DNA from: Lewinellaceae bacterium
GTDB lineage: Bacteria; Bacteroidota; Bacteroidia; Chitinophagales; Saprospiraceae
Assembly: GCA_020636355.1 (NCBI GenBank)
Contig: JACJYB010000006.1
Span: forward strand, 62,001 to 126,000
Reading direction: 5' to 3'
Length of the DNA stretch: 64,000 nt
Made by a program: the position numbers and the translations under genes. Position 1 is the first letter of the stretch, and the number at the start of each line of letters is the position of its first letter. Under the pieces are notes generated by a model. It saw only the letters and a program-made list of their open reading frames with translations. It searched no databases and had not been told where the DNA came from. Below, one piece after another: positions 17,054 through 25,741 of the stretch.

Positions 17054-17866
17054 TTACCAAAATTTTTTTTCTGCCCGCCTGATCCAGGCGTCCTGATGCA
17101 AGACCATGGCATGCAATTGCCCTTCACGCACTTGATGCCTTCTTACCTGAAGCCAGCGGCGGAAAGACGGCAAATCCTCCAATGATATGATTTCCGGAAC
17201 TGCCTGCTCCATATAGTCCAATAAAAAAGTAAGCATGCGGGCATCTTTGGCCGGCACTTTCCACGGTGAGGCATGCATGGCAACGTCATAAGGACCGGAA
17301 ATGGTCGCCAATAATGGTTCCAGTGACCGACCCAAAGCGTATCCGGTGGATTGCTCGCGCTCCATATGCGCCTCGTAAGCAGCAATAAAGCGCTGGTCCT
17401 CAGGCAATCCAGGAAAAAATTCCATGCCAGAATAATTAATACTTGACATTAAAGGAAGGTCATTCGCCCAGACATAATCCAAAAGATCGACCACTTGGCG
17501 GGCGGTGAGTACATCCAGCAATGCATTACACAGCAGCAGATCAGGAGGAGGTTGTTGGCGCAGATAAGTTAGAAAATCCTGGTGCATATAGCGCGCCGAT
17601 ACCCCATCCGGTAAGTGCTCCAGCCAAATGGAGCCCTGGGCAATGAGACTTTCATCAATCTCAACCAATGTCCAGTCTTGTGCCCCGTTGATTCGTTTGC
17701 TCCAGAAACGTAGATTGGAACCCAATCCCGCTCCCAGGTCAACAATCCGGTAAATTTTTCGGGGATACTGCTCTATCCATTGGAGCAAAGGCAAAGCCCA
17801 CCGTGCTTCCGCATCGTATTCGTATCGATGTTGCAACCACTCGATCCGGTATCCAATGGCACTCAT
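17054..17866 (-). CDS. class I SAM-dependent methyltransferase
   Basis: Last gene of the four-gene minus-strand operon. The chosen ATG at 17866 overlaps the stop of the upstream glycosyltransferase as ATGA and gives 270 residues; the longer frame adds 35 residues with no family character. The SAM site is visible as IVDLGAGLGSNLRFW, the acidic strand-2 end TLVEIDES and DLLLCNALLDVLTA. The C-terminal third (SGPYDVAMHASPWKVPAKDARML) is not typical of RNA or protein methyltransferases I know. Substrate unknown; the context suggests a small molecule or glycoside made by the neighbours. Confidence 0.85.
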   Translation of the reverse strand: MSAIGYRIEWLQHRYEYDAEARWALPLLQWIEQYPRKIYRIVDLGAGLGSNLRFWSKRINGAQDWTLVEIDESLIAQGSIWLEHLPDGVSARYMHQDFLTYLRQQPPPDLLLCNALLDVLTARQVVDLLDYVWANDLPLMSSINYSGMEFFPGLPEDQRFIAAYEAHMEREQSTGYALGRSLEPLLATISGPYDVAMHASPWKVPAKDARMLTFLLDYMEQAVPEIISLEDLPSFRRWLQVRRHQVREGQLHAMVLHQDAWIRRAEKKFW

Positions 17867-18849
17867 CGGCTCGAATATCGGATCAGGGTTTCGGCCAACT
17901 GCTGGTAGGAAGATGAAGTGCGTTCGACGCTTGGTTGTTCGTCCTGCACATACAAATGACCTGCCCACCATTGTTCTGTTGCCGCTACCAACGCCTCCAT
18001 ATCATCAACAACCCATCCGTCTATGCCCTGGCGCACCAGTTTGCCGGCATAACCACCTTGCAGGCACAATACCGGGACACCGGAAGCGAGGGCTTCCTGA
18101 ATGGCTATACCAAAGGTTTCCATGGATGAAGCACTGACAAATAAAGCGGCACCTTGCAACCAGTCGGGAATTTCTTCATGAGATACAGTTCCTAAAAAAT
18201 GGACCTGATCCCGGAGTATTTCATTGCTACTGGCTATGGCTTTACAGGCTGCGGCATATTCCGGTTCAAGCTCCATAGAGCCTATGATCACAATGCGGAC
18301 GGGAATCTCAGCCGAAGTCAGGCTCAAGCCGCGGAGGTAATCCAGAATACCTTTTCTGGGTATCAGATTTCCTACCATCAGCAGATAGGGCTGCAACGCC
18401 CGTTGAGCGGCTCCCGTTTTCCCACGAAGAAGGAGCAATGGGGGTTCCAGAACCCAAATGGTATTCCTGACACCGTGATCCGTCAGGTAGTTTTGGGTAA
18501 ACGGGCTGGTGACCAGCAAGACGTCAAACTTGGCAAGTTGGCTAAGTTCTCCAGCCAGTATACCTGATTGATCAGCTTCCAGGCTGGCCAGGTGATGAAC
18601 CAATAACATGGATCTGGTGGTGACCGGCAATAGCACATCCAGATGCACGCGGTCCAATTGCGGTAGATAGATGGAGTCAAAAACAACCCAGTCGGGTATC
18701 CAACGCATGGCGTGCGCTTTCCATCCTTCCCACTCAGTCATCACCACTTCCTCCCCTTCCTCCTTCAAGGCAGCGAGCAAATGACCATTATAGACATTTC
18801 CTCCGGATGGAAAAGATCCCGGATCAGGAATAATCCACAGCCATTTCAT
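17863..18849 (-). CDS. GT4 family glycosyltransferase
   Basis: 328-residue GT-B glycosyltransferase. The N-terminal acceptor domain starts WLWIIPDPGSFPSGGNVYNGH. The C-terminal donor domain has LLMVGNLIPRKGILDYLRGL, VHFLGTVSHEEIPDWLQGAALFV, and the acidic EX7E-like block SSMETFGIAIQEALASGVPVL that contacts the nucleotide sugar. It overlaps the genes on both sides by 4 bases (ATGA), which indicates translational coupling. The sugar donor and acceptor cannot be read from sequence. Confidence 0.9.
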   Translation of the reverse strand: MKWLWIIPDPGSFPSGGNVYNGHLLAALKEEGEEVVMTEWEGWKAHAMRWIPDWVVFDSIYLPQLDRVHLDVLLPVTTRSMLLVHHLASLEADQSGILAGELSQLAKFDVLLVTSPFTQNYLTDHGVRNTIWVLEPPLLLLRGKTGAAQRALQPYLLMVGNLIPRKGILDYLRGLSLTSAEIPVRIVIIGSMELEPEYAAACKAIASSNEILRDQVHFLGTVSHEEIPDWLQGAALFVSASSMETFGIAIQEALASGVPVLCLQGGYAGKLVRQGIDGWVVDDMEALVAATEQWWAGHLYVQDEQPSVERTSSSYQQLAETLIRYSSR

Positions 18850-19226
18850 GCGACTACTCCTTCATAACCAGCCCAGGCTAGATGACTCTCACCCAGGGTA
18901 ACGGCCATTTTCCCTTTGAATGAATCCCGGATTTTTAATGCTATCCGGTCAAAGATCACTCTGGACAAGTATTCTGTAGTTGTCAATTGATTTTGAAATT
19001 CGGGTACATCATCCAGGTTTTGGTAATTCAAGGGTTCCAAAACCTCCCGGAGGACCTGATGGGCAAGCCCGATATCAAGCACTACGTTCATCTCGTCCAG
19101 TGCAGATTGATAAAAGGTGACGTCGACTATGTAGGTAGCCCCGTGCATCTTTTGGGCCGGACCAAATCCCGGATGCTGCAGGGAGTGGGCGATCATAATG
19201 TGGTCTCTGATGCGTACATGGTACAT
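18846..19226 (-). CDS. divergent 6-pyruvoyl-tetrahydropterin synthase/QueD-like protein
   Basis: 126 residues with the T-fold of the PTPS/QueD family: HIMIAHSLQHP at the N-terminus, KMHGATYIVDVTF, the VLDIG strand, TTEYLSRVIFDRI, and the ending TLGESHLAWAGYEG. True QueD binds zinc with three histidines, the last two as HGH; here His14 and His28 are kept but the third position is Ala30. There is no cysteine anywhere, so the usual catalytic Cys is absent. It probably does something other than canonical QueD chemistry (inference). It is coupled by overlap to the glycosyltransferase and lies 28 bases after the dehydrogenase. Confidence 0.75.
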   Translation of the reverse strand: MYHVRIRDHIMIAHSLQHPGFGPAQKMHGATYIVDVTFYQSALDEMNVVLDIGLAHQVLREVLEPLNYQNLDDVPEFQNQLTTTEYLSRVIFDRIALKIRDSFKGKMAVTLGESHLAWAGYEGVVA

Positions 19227-19254
19227 GGTGTGTCTTTGTTTTTCTTGCCGTGAA

Positions 19255-20229
19255 TTACCGGTACCGCACCATAAAGGTCAGGAATTCTTTTCGATCCGAG
19301 CGCAAGCTATTGAATAAATCAGCTAATCCGGCAAAAGGAACTTCATGGGTTAGGTAGTCGTCCAGTGTAGGATCTTGCAACAGGTCCCAAACCAGGGAAC
19401 TCCGTCGTTCAAAGTCCCAGCGTGCCAGATGGTCCGCCGGCAAATGTGCCACCTGCGATGAGACGATTTGCTTGCGTTGACTATGAAAGGTCTGCCCAAG
19501 GTGCAGGGTTACCGGTTCTATGCCATACCAGCTCAATTCCACCAGCCGGCCTTCAAAGCCCAGCAGATCCAAACCTTTTTGCATCGCCTGACCGTGTCTG
19601 GTTGTGTTAAATGCAACGTCGTAAGTAACGTCAAGTCCGTCCGACCAGAGTTTGACATCGTGCTCGCGAGCCCACTGCCGACGCCAGGGATTCTCCTCAA
19701 TCACAGCAACCTGTACGCCCGGTATCCGCGACAGAACCCGCCAAAGCATGGATCCAAGGAGCCCAAACCCCAGGATCAGTACCCGATCACCAATAGCAAC
19801 CCGCCCGTCCCAGATGGCATTGACGATGGTCTCCACGGTAGGAAATAATACAGCGCGCCTGGGGTGAACGCCAGATGGTATAAATCGGACATCTTCCGCT
19901 TTGACCACACACTGATCCTGGTGTGGATGCATTACATGCACCCATTGGTCACGATGCGAATCAGGTGCTACTATTTTTCCAACCAATGAGTATCCGTATT
20001 TAACGGGAAATGGAAAAGTTCCCTGCATGTAGGGAACCTGCATGACCTGATTGAGCGTCTCCGGGACCCGTCCGGTTGCCACCAGCCATTCGGTTCCTAA
20101 ACTGATGAGGGAATAATAGGATTGAATGACCAGTTCATCTTCTTTGGGTACAGGCAAAGTTTCCTCCCGCATTGCAGAAGTTGACTCCGAAAGGTGCCAG
20201 AGCGCATTAGCAAAAAATGTCTCTTTCAA
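19255..20229 (-). CDS. MDR-family dehydrogenase without catalytic-zinc cysteine
   Basis: 324-residue medium-chain dehydrogenase/reductase, first gene of the operon. The Rossmann motif VLILGFGLLG is at about 151-160. The place of the usual zinc cysteine reads SLISLGTEW (40-48), as in BchC-like and related members that have SGIS-GTE, and the structural zinc cysteine cluster is missing. It is thus probably a zinc-independent oxidoreductase acting on an alcohol or ketone in the pathway (inference). The start is a TTG at 20229; the next ATG would delete the first strand. A 7/8 -7 box (TCAATTTG) lies at 20242-20235. Confidence 0.8.
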   Translation of the reverse strand: MKETFFANALWHLSESTSAMREETLPVPKEDELVIQSYYSLISLGTEWLVATGRVPETLNQVMQVPYMQGTFPFPVKYGYSLVGKIVAPDSHRDQWVHVMHPHQDQCVVKAEDVRFIPSGVHPRRAVLFPTVETIVNAIWDGRVAIGDRVLILGFGLLGSMLWRVLSRIPGVQVAVIEENPWRRQWAREHDVKLWSDGLDVTYDVAFNTTRHGQAMQKGLDLLGFEGRLVELSWYGIEPVTLHLGQTFHSQRKQIVSSQVAHLPADHLARWDFERRSSLVWDLLQDPTLDDYLTHEVPFAGLADLFNSLRSDRKEFLTFMVRYR

Positions 20230-20366
20230 TGATTCAAATTGACTTTATCACCCAGAATGTCTGTCTGGTGAAGATACGGAATAAGGTTTTGACAAATAGC
20301 CCTGGCACCCGCGGCTTTCGGGATCATTTAAAATGTTTTGGAGGATGTGTTCCAATCAGCCCGGCA

Positions 20367-20398
20367 TTGGAATCAAAGCCAAATAAGCGTTATCTTCG
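20367..20398 (+). promoter_or_regulatory. probable promoter TTG-N21-TATCTTCG
   Basis: TATCTTCG (20391-20398) matches TAnnTTTG at 7 of 8 positions, with TTG at 20367-20369. It places the transcription start near 20405, which favours the ATG at 20425 over 20407 for the gene below. Confidence 0.45.
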
Positions 20399-20424
20399 CA
20401 GATCACATGAGAAATAATCAACAT

Positions 20425-21789
20425 ATGAGAAAATGCGGTTTGCTTTCCGTCTTTTGGCTATCCCTTACATTTTCTTTTGGCCAAACACCGGCAGAGACGT
20501 TTTTAAGTCAATACGATGACCGGACGCAACAGGTTATCCTAGAGACGCTGACACAAGCTTTCGTATCCTGGACAATACCTCCTGCAGCTGCAGGCTACCT
20601 GCGTCCCTACGAGTCTTCTTATCATCTGCTGGCAGACCTGAATGCCGCCAGCTCTCTGTCCAGGGATCAGGTATTTGCCCTAGCCCGATACGTGCTGGAC
20701 ACGCTCACCGATGACCAGTTGACAGAGATAGCTACTCAGGTTGACGCAGAAGAAATTTTTTCTCAGGAATTTCTAAATAAGTATGGATCATTTTCGATGC
20801 TTCTCCACCAGGTTTATGCTACCGGCAAGGTAGCTGATTCCATTCAGGTCGTCGAAGGGGCATATGAACTCGGTATCGTAGCTGGTACGTTGACATTTGA
20901 TCGATTAACCTTGCTCCAAACCCTGAAAGGCCAACTTTCCGCAGCCCAACTGGAATACTTATCCGTTTCTTTCGATCAAGCCCTGGCTATAACACCGGAC
21001 ACCTTGAATGAAAGGTTGAGTGATTTTTATGGAATGTTTACCGATGAACGCCTGGAGCGGGTACAGTATTTCGCAGCCATCTTTATGTCCTTTCTACAGG
21101 ATCATGAAGCCCTGTCACGGACGGATCTGTTGCCCTTTTGGGGTTGGTCCTATTTTAAGGATTACAACACTGATGGGACATTAAGTGCAGAAGCTCTCGG
21201 TAATACCATACTGGAGACCTTCTCTCAGGAACAATTGACCCTGCTTGGATTTGTCGTGCCTCAACTGATGCAAATGGATGCTGTTCTCGCAAAACCGGAC
21301 CAGGGACTGATCACCGGACTAAATACTTTGAAACAAACCGGTGGGATTGACGACACGCAATATTTTGAAGACATCACGGAGTGGTATCTCAACCTTGGTT
21401 TGCAGGCCAGAATCCTGTCGCCTTTTTTCGCTTCATCCTTATGCGGACTTACCGATGGGCAGACCGATGTGTTGGCGGGATTAACCTCTCTGGATCTTCT
21501 ACTGGCTTATAAATCCGCTTGTCCTGTCAGTTCTGTTCATGAATTAACCACCTTCCCACTGGAGGTCTATCCCAATCCGGCCAATGATCTCATTCATCTT
21601 TCCATGGACCTGGTGGGTACCGGATCGGTTGGAATCCGTATCTGGAATACGCAGGGACAACTGGTTATGCAGAAAGAATATCAATATCTTCCTGCCACTC
21701 TGGATATAAAACAATTACCTGCAGGTATGCTTTTTCTGCAAATCGATGCGGGAAACGATCATTACCTGGGGAAGGTGATCAAAGAATAA
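20425..21789 (+). CDS. secreted protein with T9SS type A sorting domain
   Basis: About 454 residues from the ATG at 20425, which opens a clean signal peptide (MRKCGLLSVFWLSLTFSFGQ); an in-frame ATG at 20407 is the alternative. The large middle part is helical and has repeats of about 40 residues containing 'LSRDQVFALARYVLDTL', 'LSAAQLEYLSVSFDQAL' and 'FSQEQLTLLGFVV', each starting with a Leu/Phe-Ser-x-x-Gln/Glu turn. The last 75 residues are a Por-type sorting domain: VYPNPANDLIHLSM, IRIWNTQGQLV, LPAGMLFLQI. No known function for the repeat part. It is transcribed divergently from the pterin-synthase-like operon. Confidence 0.85.
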   Translation: MRKCGLLSVFWLSLTFSFGQTPAETFLSQYDDRTQQVILETLTQAFVSWTIPPAAAGYLRPYESSYHLLADLNAASSLSRDQVFALARYVLDTLTDDQLTEIATQVDAEEIFSQEFLNKYGSFSMLLHQVYATGKVADSIQVVEGAYELGIVAGTLTFDRLTLLQTLKGQLSAAQLEYLSVSFDQALAITPDTLNERLSDFYGMFTDERLERVQYFAAIFMSFLQDHEALSRTDLLPFWGWSYFKDYNTDGTLSAEALGNTILETFSQEQLTLLGFVVPQLMQMDAVLAKPDQGLITGLNTLKQTGGIDDTQYFEDITEWYLNLGLQARILSPFFASSLCGLTDGQTDVLAGLTSLDLLLAYKSACPVSSVHELTTFPLEVYPNPANDLIHLSMDLVGTGSVGIRIWNTQGQLVMQKEYQYLPATLDIKQLPAGMLFLQIDAGNDHYLGKVIKE

Positions 21790-21874
21790 CCCCTTACAAG
21801 GAAATGTCCGGGAATCAACGGGAATTCTCAGGACTGGATTTTATCTTACAACCCGGAGCTAAAACCTAAATATC

Positions 21875-22306
21875 ATGACACTTAAACAACTCATTAAACT
21901 CGAAGATAAAGCCAAGGAAGTGTGGGTCATCAGTCCGGGCCTGCACTACGATACGGAAGTAAAGGATTTTTCCGAATTAGTCAGTGTGAATCTGGGGGAG
22001 AAAACCAAATACCGTTATATCGTACCTGCCTCGAAGGACATCGAAAAAAACATGAAGACTTATCAGAAGCTCTATAATGTTTCTGATGACGAGATGGAAC
22101 AGAATTTCCTGCTTCTGCCGGATAATGAGTTTGTACCATTCATCATGGAAACGGCCATCTACGATGCTTCCACCGATTGCATTGCCTGTGCTACTCCGGC
22201 GTCAGAGGACGGGCTGGGTGTCATTCGCTTCAATGGGGAGACCTCAAAAAAGCTGGCCAAAGACTTCAAAACCCTCTGGAAAAGGTACAAGCGAAAGAAT
22301 CCATGA
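21875..22306 (+). CDS. conserved hypothetical cytoplasmic protein
   Basis: 143 residues without a signal or membrane segment. It opens MTLKQLIKLEDKAKEVWVIS and ends in a basic tail (FKTLWKRYKRKNP). The strand/helix pattern EVWVISPGLHYDT ... KYRYIVPASKDIEKNMKTYQ and ...FLLLPDNEFVPFIMETAIYDAS vaguely resembles the phospholipase-D-like effector domain of TrmB-type regulators, but no HKD is present. Unrecognised otherwise. It stands alone, 85 bases after the T9SS protein. Confidence 0.6.
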   Translation: MTLKQLIKLEDKAKEVWVISPGLHYDTEVKDFSELVSVNLGEKTKYRYIVPASKDIEKNMKTYQKLYNVSDDEMEQNFLLLPDNEFVPFIMETAIYDASTDCIACATPASEDGLGVIRFNGETSKKLAKDFKTLWKRYKRKNP

Positions 22307-22314
22307 GATGAGAG

Positions 22315-22376
22315 ATTCGACGCTAGACGTTAGATGATAGACGCTAGAAATCCAGCCTCTAGTGTCTAGTGTCTAA
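22315..22376. repeat. GACGCTAG/CTAGTGTC hairpin array between convergent genes
   Basis: Short 7-9 base motifs of the type GACGCTAGA run forward and then return in reverse complement. TAGACGCTAGA pairs with TCTAGTGTCTA across nine bases with one G-U. It could fold in RNA from either strand. Confidence 0.6.
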
Positions 22377-22381
22377 TAAAA

Positions 22382-22418
22382 TAAAAAGAGCGTGTGCAAA
22401 ACCTGCGGCACACGCCCT
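22382..22418 (-). terminator. terminator of the 22459 gene
   Basis: On the minus strand GGGCGTGTGC and GCACACGCTC form a stem of nine to ten pairs around a ten-base loop, followed by TTTTTATTTTATT. Confidence 0.75.
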
Positions 22419-22458
22419 TAGTAAAATCAACTGTAAAAAAATTAGGTTCTGAGCGAAA

Positions 22459-23046
22459 CTAGCGGTAAATCGTTTTAGAGCGGTATTTCCCATCAGCAGC
22501 TACGGTCACATCGTAGGTTCCCTTTCCGAAGTCCTCCAGAACGAAGCGGTAAATTTTACCAGGCAGAATTTCCTGCTTCAGGTATGCTTTTGCATCGTCC
22601 TTGATTTCAAGATTCATAGCTGTTACATTGCTCAACCGGGTATCAACCAGAATCGAACCGCCGGTTTGTAGAATTTCCGGGAACAATACCGTCTCGGTGG
22701 ACCCACTCACGATGGTAGCTTTACCATTGGTGATGTCCAGCTTCTGAGAAATAAATACATGGTCATTGTCCATTTCCACGTCATATCTTCCTTCTTCCAG
22801 GTGACGCAGGTTGAACAATTTGTTATTGGCTTTCGGACTTACCTTTTCGGACCAGACCAAGCCACCATTAGCGTCCCAGATCCGTACCTGAGTCTCATCC
22901 TGTAACTCCTGAGTTTGCAGAATGAAAGCGGGGAATGCGGAATGCTGGGGTACAACCAGGATCGAATCCAGGTTGCTGGCGCGTGCTACCAGCGTGGTAG
23001 CCAACAGGCCTAAAATGAATGCAGTTTTTCCGATAAATGATTTCAT
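22459..23046 (-). CDS. small secreted protein, unknown
   Basis: 195 residues with a signal peptide (FILGLLATTLVARAS). The mature protein is predicted all-beta: TQVRIWDANGGLVWSEKV and HLEEGRYDVEMDN resemble the beta-sandwich of Por-type sorting domains, and a second copy follows (VTAMNLEIKDDAKAYLKQEI, FGKGTYDVTVAADGKY). It ends YRSKTIYR without a true sorting tail. It has a perfect -7 box and its own terminator, so it is monocistronic. Function unknown. Confidence 0.7.
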   Translation of the reverse strand: MKSFIGKTAFILGLLATTLVARASNLDSILVVPQHSAFPAFILQTQELQDETQVRIWDANGGLVWSEKVSPKANNKLFNLRHLEEGRYDVEMDNDHVFISQKLDITNGKATIVSGSTETVLFPEILQTGGSILVDTRLSNVTAMNLEIKDDAKAYLKQEILPGKIYRFVLEDFGKGTYDVTVAADGKYRSKTIYR

Positions 23047-23071
23047 GATTCAAAAATTTTAAATGATACTG

Positions 23072-23079
23072 CAAATTTA
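23072..23079 (-). promoter_or_regulatory. -7 box TAAATTTG
   Basis: Perfect TAnnTTTG on the minus strand, 25 bases before the ATG of the 22459-23046 gene. No clear -33 TTG. Confidence 0.5.
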
Positions 23080-23168
23080 AGCTCGTCTAAATCCTGTGAT
23101 CTAGGTCAGAATTGATCACTTGTAATGCAATTTTAACCCCGCTTAAACGATATTAACCGAATATGCGT

Positions 23169-23176
23169 TAATTTTG
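23169..23176 (+). promoter_or_regulatory. -7 box TAATTTTG of the AraC regulator gene
   Basis: Perfect TAnnTTTG, 13 bases before the ATG at 23190, so the leader would be only a few bases long. Confidence 0.5.
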
Positions 23177-23189
23177 CAGAACACAGCCT

Positions 23190-24074
23190 ATGAAAGCATT
23201 ACTTGAGAAGATTGAACCAAACTTCGGAAGCTCCTTTACCATCCGGCAGTTTGAAAATCAGTTCCTGTTTAAGGATCCCGTATGGCACTTCCACCCGGAG
23301 TATGAAATTGTTTATGTATCCAATGGCAAAGGCAAAAGACACATCGGCAATCATATTTCATATTACCAGGATGGCGATCTCATCTTCCTGGGACCCAATT
23401 TGCCGCATTTCGGGTTCACCCAGGAGCGACACGACGGACACAAGGAAGTAGTGGTCCAGATGAAACCGGATTTTCTTGGTGTCCAATTCATTCAAAAGCC
23501 CGAATTAGCTGACATTCGCCGGCTGATGGAGCGGTCCCGGAGTGGTTTATCTTATTATGGCCCTATCCGCCATGAAATTGGCAAACGCCTGATCAAATTG
23601 ACGCAGGCATCCCCCTTTGAGAAATTGATCGGTTTGCTGGATATTCTGAACGAACTGGCGACGAGCAACGACTATGAAAACCTGCATGCCAATGGGTTTA
23701 CCCTCGATGTCATGGTCGAGGATGAGGAACGAATCCAGCAAGTCTATAAGTACGTACAACAGCATTTCCGGGATAACATTACGCTCGAAGAGATTTCACA
23801 GGAGACCAATTTTACCGTTCCGGCATTTTGCCGTTTCTTTAAAAAACTGACCAATCAAACCTTCACGCAATTTGTCAACGAATTCCGGGTAGGCAATGCC
23901 TGCAATCAACTGCAGGAGTCGGACGCATTAATCAGTGAAATTGCGCTCACCTGTGGATTCCATAACCTGGCACATTTCAACAAACAATTTCAACGCATTA
24001 CCGGAAAAACACCCAGTGAATACAAGCGACAAATGAAGCCGGTGGTCCATTTTTCGGTCGTGGACGAATCCTGA
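23190..24074 (+). CDS. AraC-family transcriptional regulator
   Basis: 294 residues. An N-terminal cupin (about 20-110: DPVWHFHPEYEIVYV, GDLIFLGPNLPHFGF) senses a ligand. The C-terminal AraC domain (about 185-285) has two helix-turn-helix units: TLEEISQETNFTVPAFCRFFKK and LISEIALTCGFHNLAHFNKQF, then the family ending ITGKTPSEYKRQ. Bacteroidota members of this type commonly control sugar use, but no sugar genes are adjacent. It is divergent from the 22459 secreted protein with a shared 143-base region. Confidence 0.92.
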   Translation: MKALLEKIEPNFGSSFTIRQFENQFLFKDPVWHFHPEYEIVYVSNGKGKRHIGNHISYYQDGDLIFLGPNLPHFGFTQERHDGHKEVVVQMKPDFLGVQFIQKPELADIRRLMERSRSGLSYYGPIRHEIGKRLIKLTQASPFEKLIGLLDILNELATSNDYENLHANGFTLDVMVEDEERIQQVYKYVQQHFRDNITLEEISQETNFTVPAFCRFFKKLTNQTFTQFVNEFRVGNACNQLQESDALISEIALTCGFHNLAHFNKQFQRITGKTPSEYKRQMKPVVHFSVVDES

Positions 24075-24248
24075 GGTAAATTTGAATACCTTTCTTTGGT
24101 TTTAAACGAAAAAGGAATCAACCGGCGTTGTATAGTCATTTGGACCAAGAACTTCCGATATTCCGGGGCTTTCATCGATTGCTGACCGCGTATGTCGTAA
24201 AGTACTGGTAAATTGAGCACCGTTAGCATTCCGACAATTACAACAATT

Positions 24249-25172
24249 ATGAAAAAAATATTCTGGTTTATAGCCCTGGTAACCCTGCTGGTAACCACTT
24301 CTTGTTCGAATTATACGGAGGAATTGTGGATCAATAAAGATGGTTCCGGGAGTTCTGAAGTTACCCGCGATATGGGAGAAATGTTGCCCCTGCTCCAACT
24401 GGCTATGCTATCAGGAGGTGACGAAGAAAAATCCGATTCTTCCGGCAATATGGGTATGAAGATGGCCAAATCGGTCGCCCAGTCCATCCTGGATCGCGGG
24501 CAGATCGACACCACCATTGTCGTGGCGGATCTGGTCAAGTCGGTCATAAACAAGGATAAACAGGACCAGTTCTCAATAACCAGGATACGTGAAGAACTGG
24601 CCCAGTCTTCGGACATCTCCAGTGACGATAAAAAAATGTTCGGTCAAATCCTGGAAGAAGTTCTGACAACCCGTATCCGTTTTCAGCTGGATACAGATAA
24701 AGATCTCCTCCGCCTCACCACCAAACAGTCATTTTCAAGTGTGGAGAACCGGATCGCAGGTTCTATGGGTAAAATCTTTGAGCTTATCAATAAGTTTATG
24801 CCTGATGAAGCAGGTAAAACCCAGGAATACATGGATATGGCCAAGACTTTCAAGAACAGTGCTCCAATCTATACTTTCTCCGATAAATCTTTCTCCATCC
24901 ATCGCAGCGGCCTGGACCTGAGTTCCGGCGGTGAGCGTGTGGAACAAAGTGAACAAATGGCGAAAGGTTTTCTAGGTGAAAGCAAGTACCGGATGATCAT
25001 CCATGTCCCAGGCAAGGTTAAGTCTGTCAATGTACCAGGTGCCACCATCTCCAAGAACACGGTGACCTGGGAGATACCGTTAACCGATCTGATCGAGGCC
25101 AATAAGAACCTGGACATAAACATCGACTATAAAGGCCAACGGAAATACCGCACGATCGCACCGACCTGGTAA
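24249..25172 (+). CDS. lipoprotein, unknown
   Basis: 307 residues from the ATG at 24249, whose lipobox reads VTTSC after MKKIFWFIALVTLLV; the longer frame from 24213 adds 12 unlikely residues. The mature part is hydrophilic, with a helical middle (about 75-190) and a beta-rich end (SKYRMIIHVPGKVKSVN, NTVTWEIPLTDLIEAN) that resembles the tail of bacterial lipoproteins binding at the outer membrane. No family recognised. Preceded by a 174-base gap in which I see no clear promoter. Confidence 0.7.
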   Translation: MKKIFWFIALVTLLVTTSCSNYTEELWINKDGSGSSEVTRDMGEMLPLLQLAMLSGGDEEKSDSSGNMGMKMAKSVAQSILDRGQIDTTIVVADLVKSVINKDKQDQFSITRIREELAQSSDISSDDKKMFGQILEEVLTTRIRFQLDTDKDLLRLTTKQSFSSVENRIAGSMGKIFELINKFMPDEAGKTQEYMDMAKTFKNSAPIYTFSDKSFSIHRSGLDLSSGGERVEQSEQMAKGFLGESKYRMIIHVPGKVKSVNVPGATISKNTVTWEIPLTDLIEANKNLDINIDYKGQRKYRTIAPTW

Positions 25173-25291
25173 GTAAAAGGGAGAGCCGCAGAGATAGCAC
25201 AGAGAACCACCGAGGGGTATCGTATAGGATTAAGTTATCTGGAGTTGTACAGAGCAGCCCGATCTGCATCATTTAGATCAGAAACGGGTTT

Positions 25292-25624
25292 CTATCGGAT
25301 GTAATAAAATTCAATACTTACCGTACCATCCTGATCCATGCATTCAGGTGTACTGGTGCGGAAGGAGAGTTCCTCTTCATACCAATCGCCCGTAACCAAC
25401 GTATCGGTCTTGCCTGCAAAAATGAAATGGTCGGCATCACGGCCTCGCACCTGCGTATTAAGTTCAAAAGGGCAAGAAAAATCACCTTGTACGGATAAAG
25501 CCAGTTTATAGGTACCTCGTGGTGGGGTAAATGCCTCATCAAACAACTGGGGTAATTTACACGACCAACGCTGCCCACACCCAGCTAACAGCATACACAG
25601 AAAAAGCACGATGGGTTTTTTCAT
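25292..25624 (-). CDS. small lipoprotein, unknown
   Basis: 110 residues from the ATG at 25624, giving MKKPIVLFLCMLLAGC with an ideal lipobox; the 12-codon longer frame is rejected. The mature protein has four further cysteines (RWSCKL, FSCPF, PECMDQ among them), suggesting disulfides, and a beta-rich sequence ending VSIEFYYIR. It is divergent from the serine hydrolase gene. Confidence 0.65.
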   Translation of the reverse strand: MKKPIVLFLCMLLAGCGQRWSCKLPQLFDEAFTPPRGTYKLALSVQGDFSCPFELNTQVRGRDADHFIFAGKTDTLVTGDWYEEELSFRTSTPECMDQDGTVSIEFYYIR

Positions 25625-25741
25625 CGGAAATACCTGCAATTTATCGTTAACAGGATTCATTTGCTCAGCGGTTTGGCGTACAGAAGGTTTGAGATCTTTC
25701 AGATGAAAATCAGTAATTTACCCTGCTCAAACACAAAAGAC

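Noticed and set aside
18846..19226. Canonical queD for queuosine synthesis
   Set aside because: No cysteine, HGA in place of HGH, and no queC/queE/queF in the neighbourhood.
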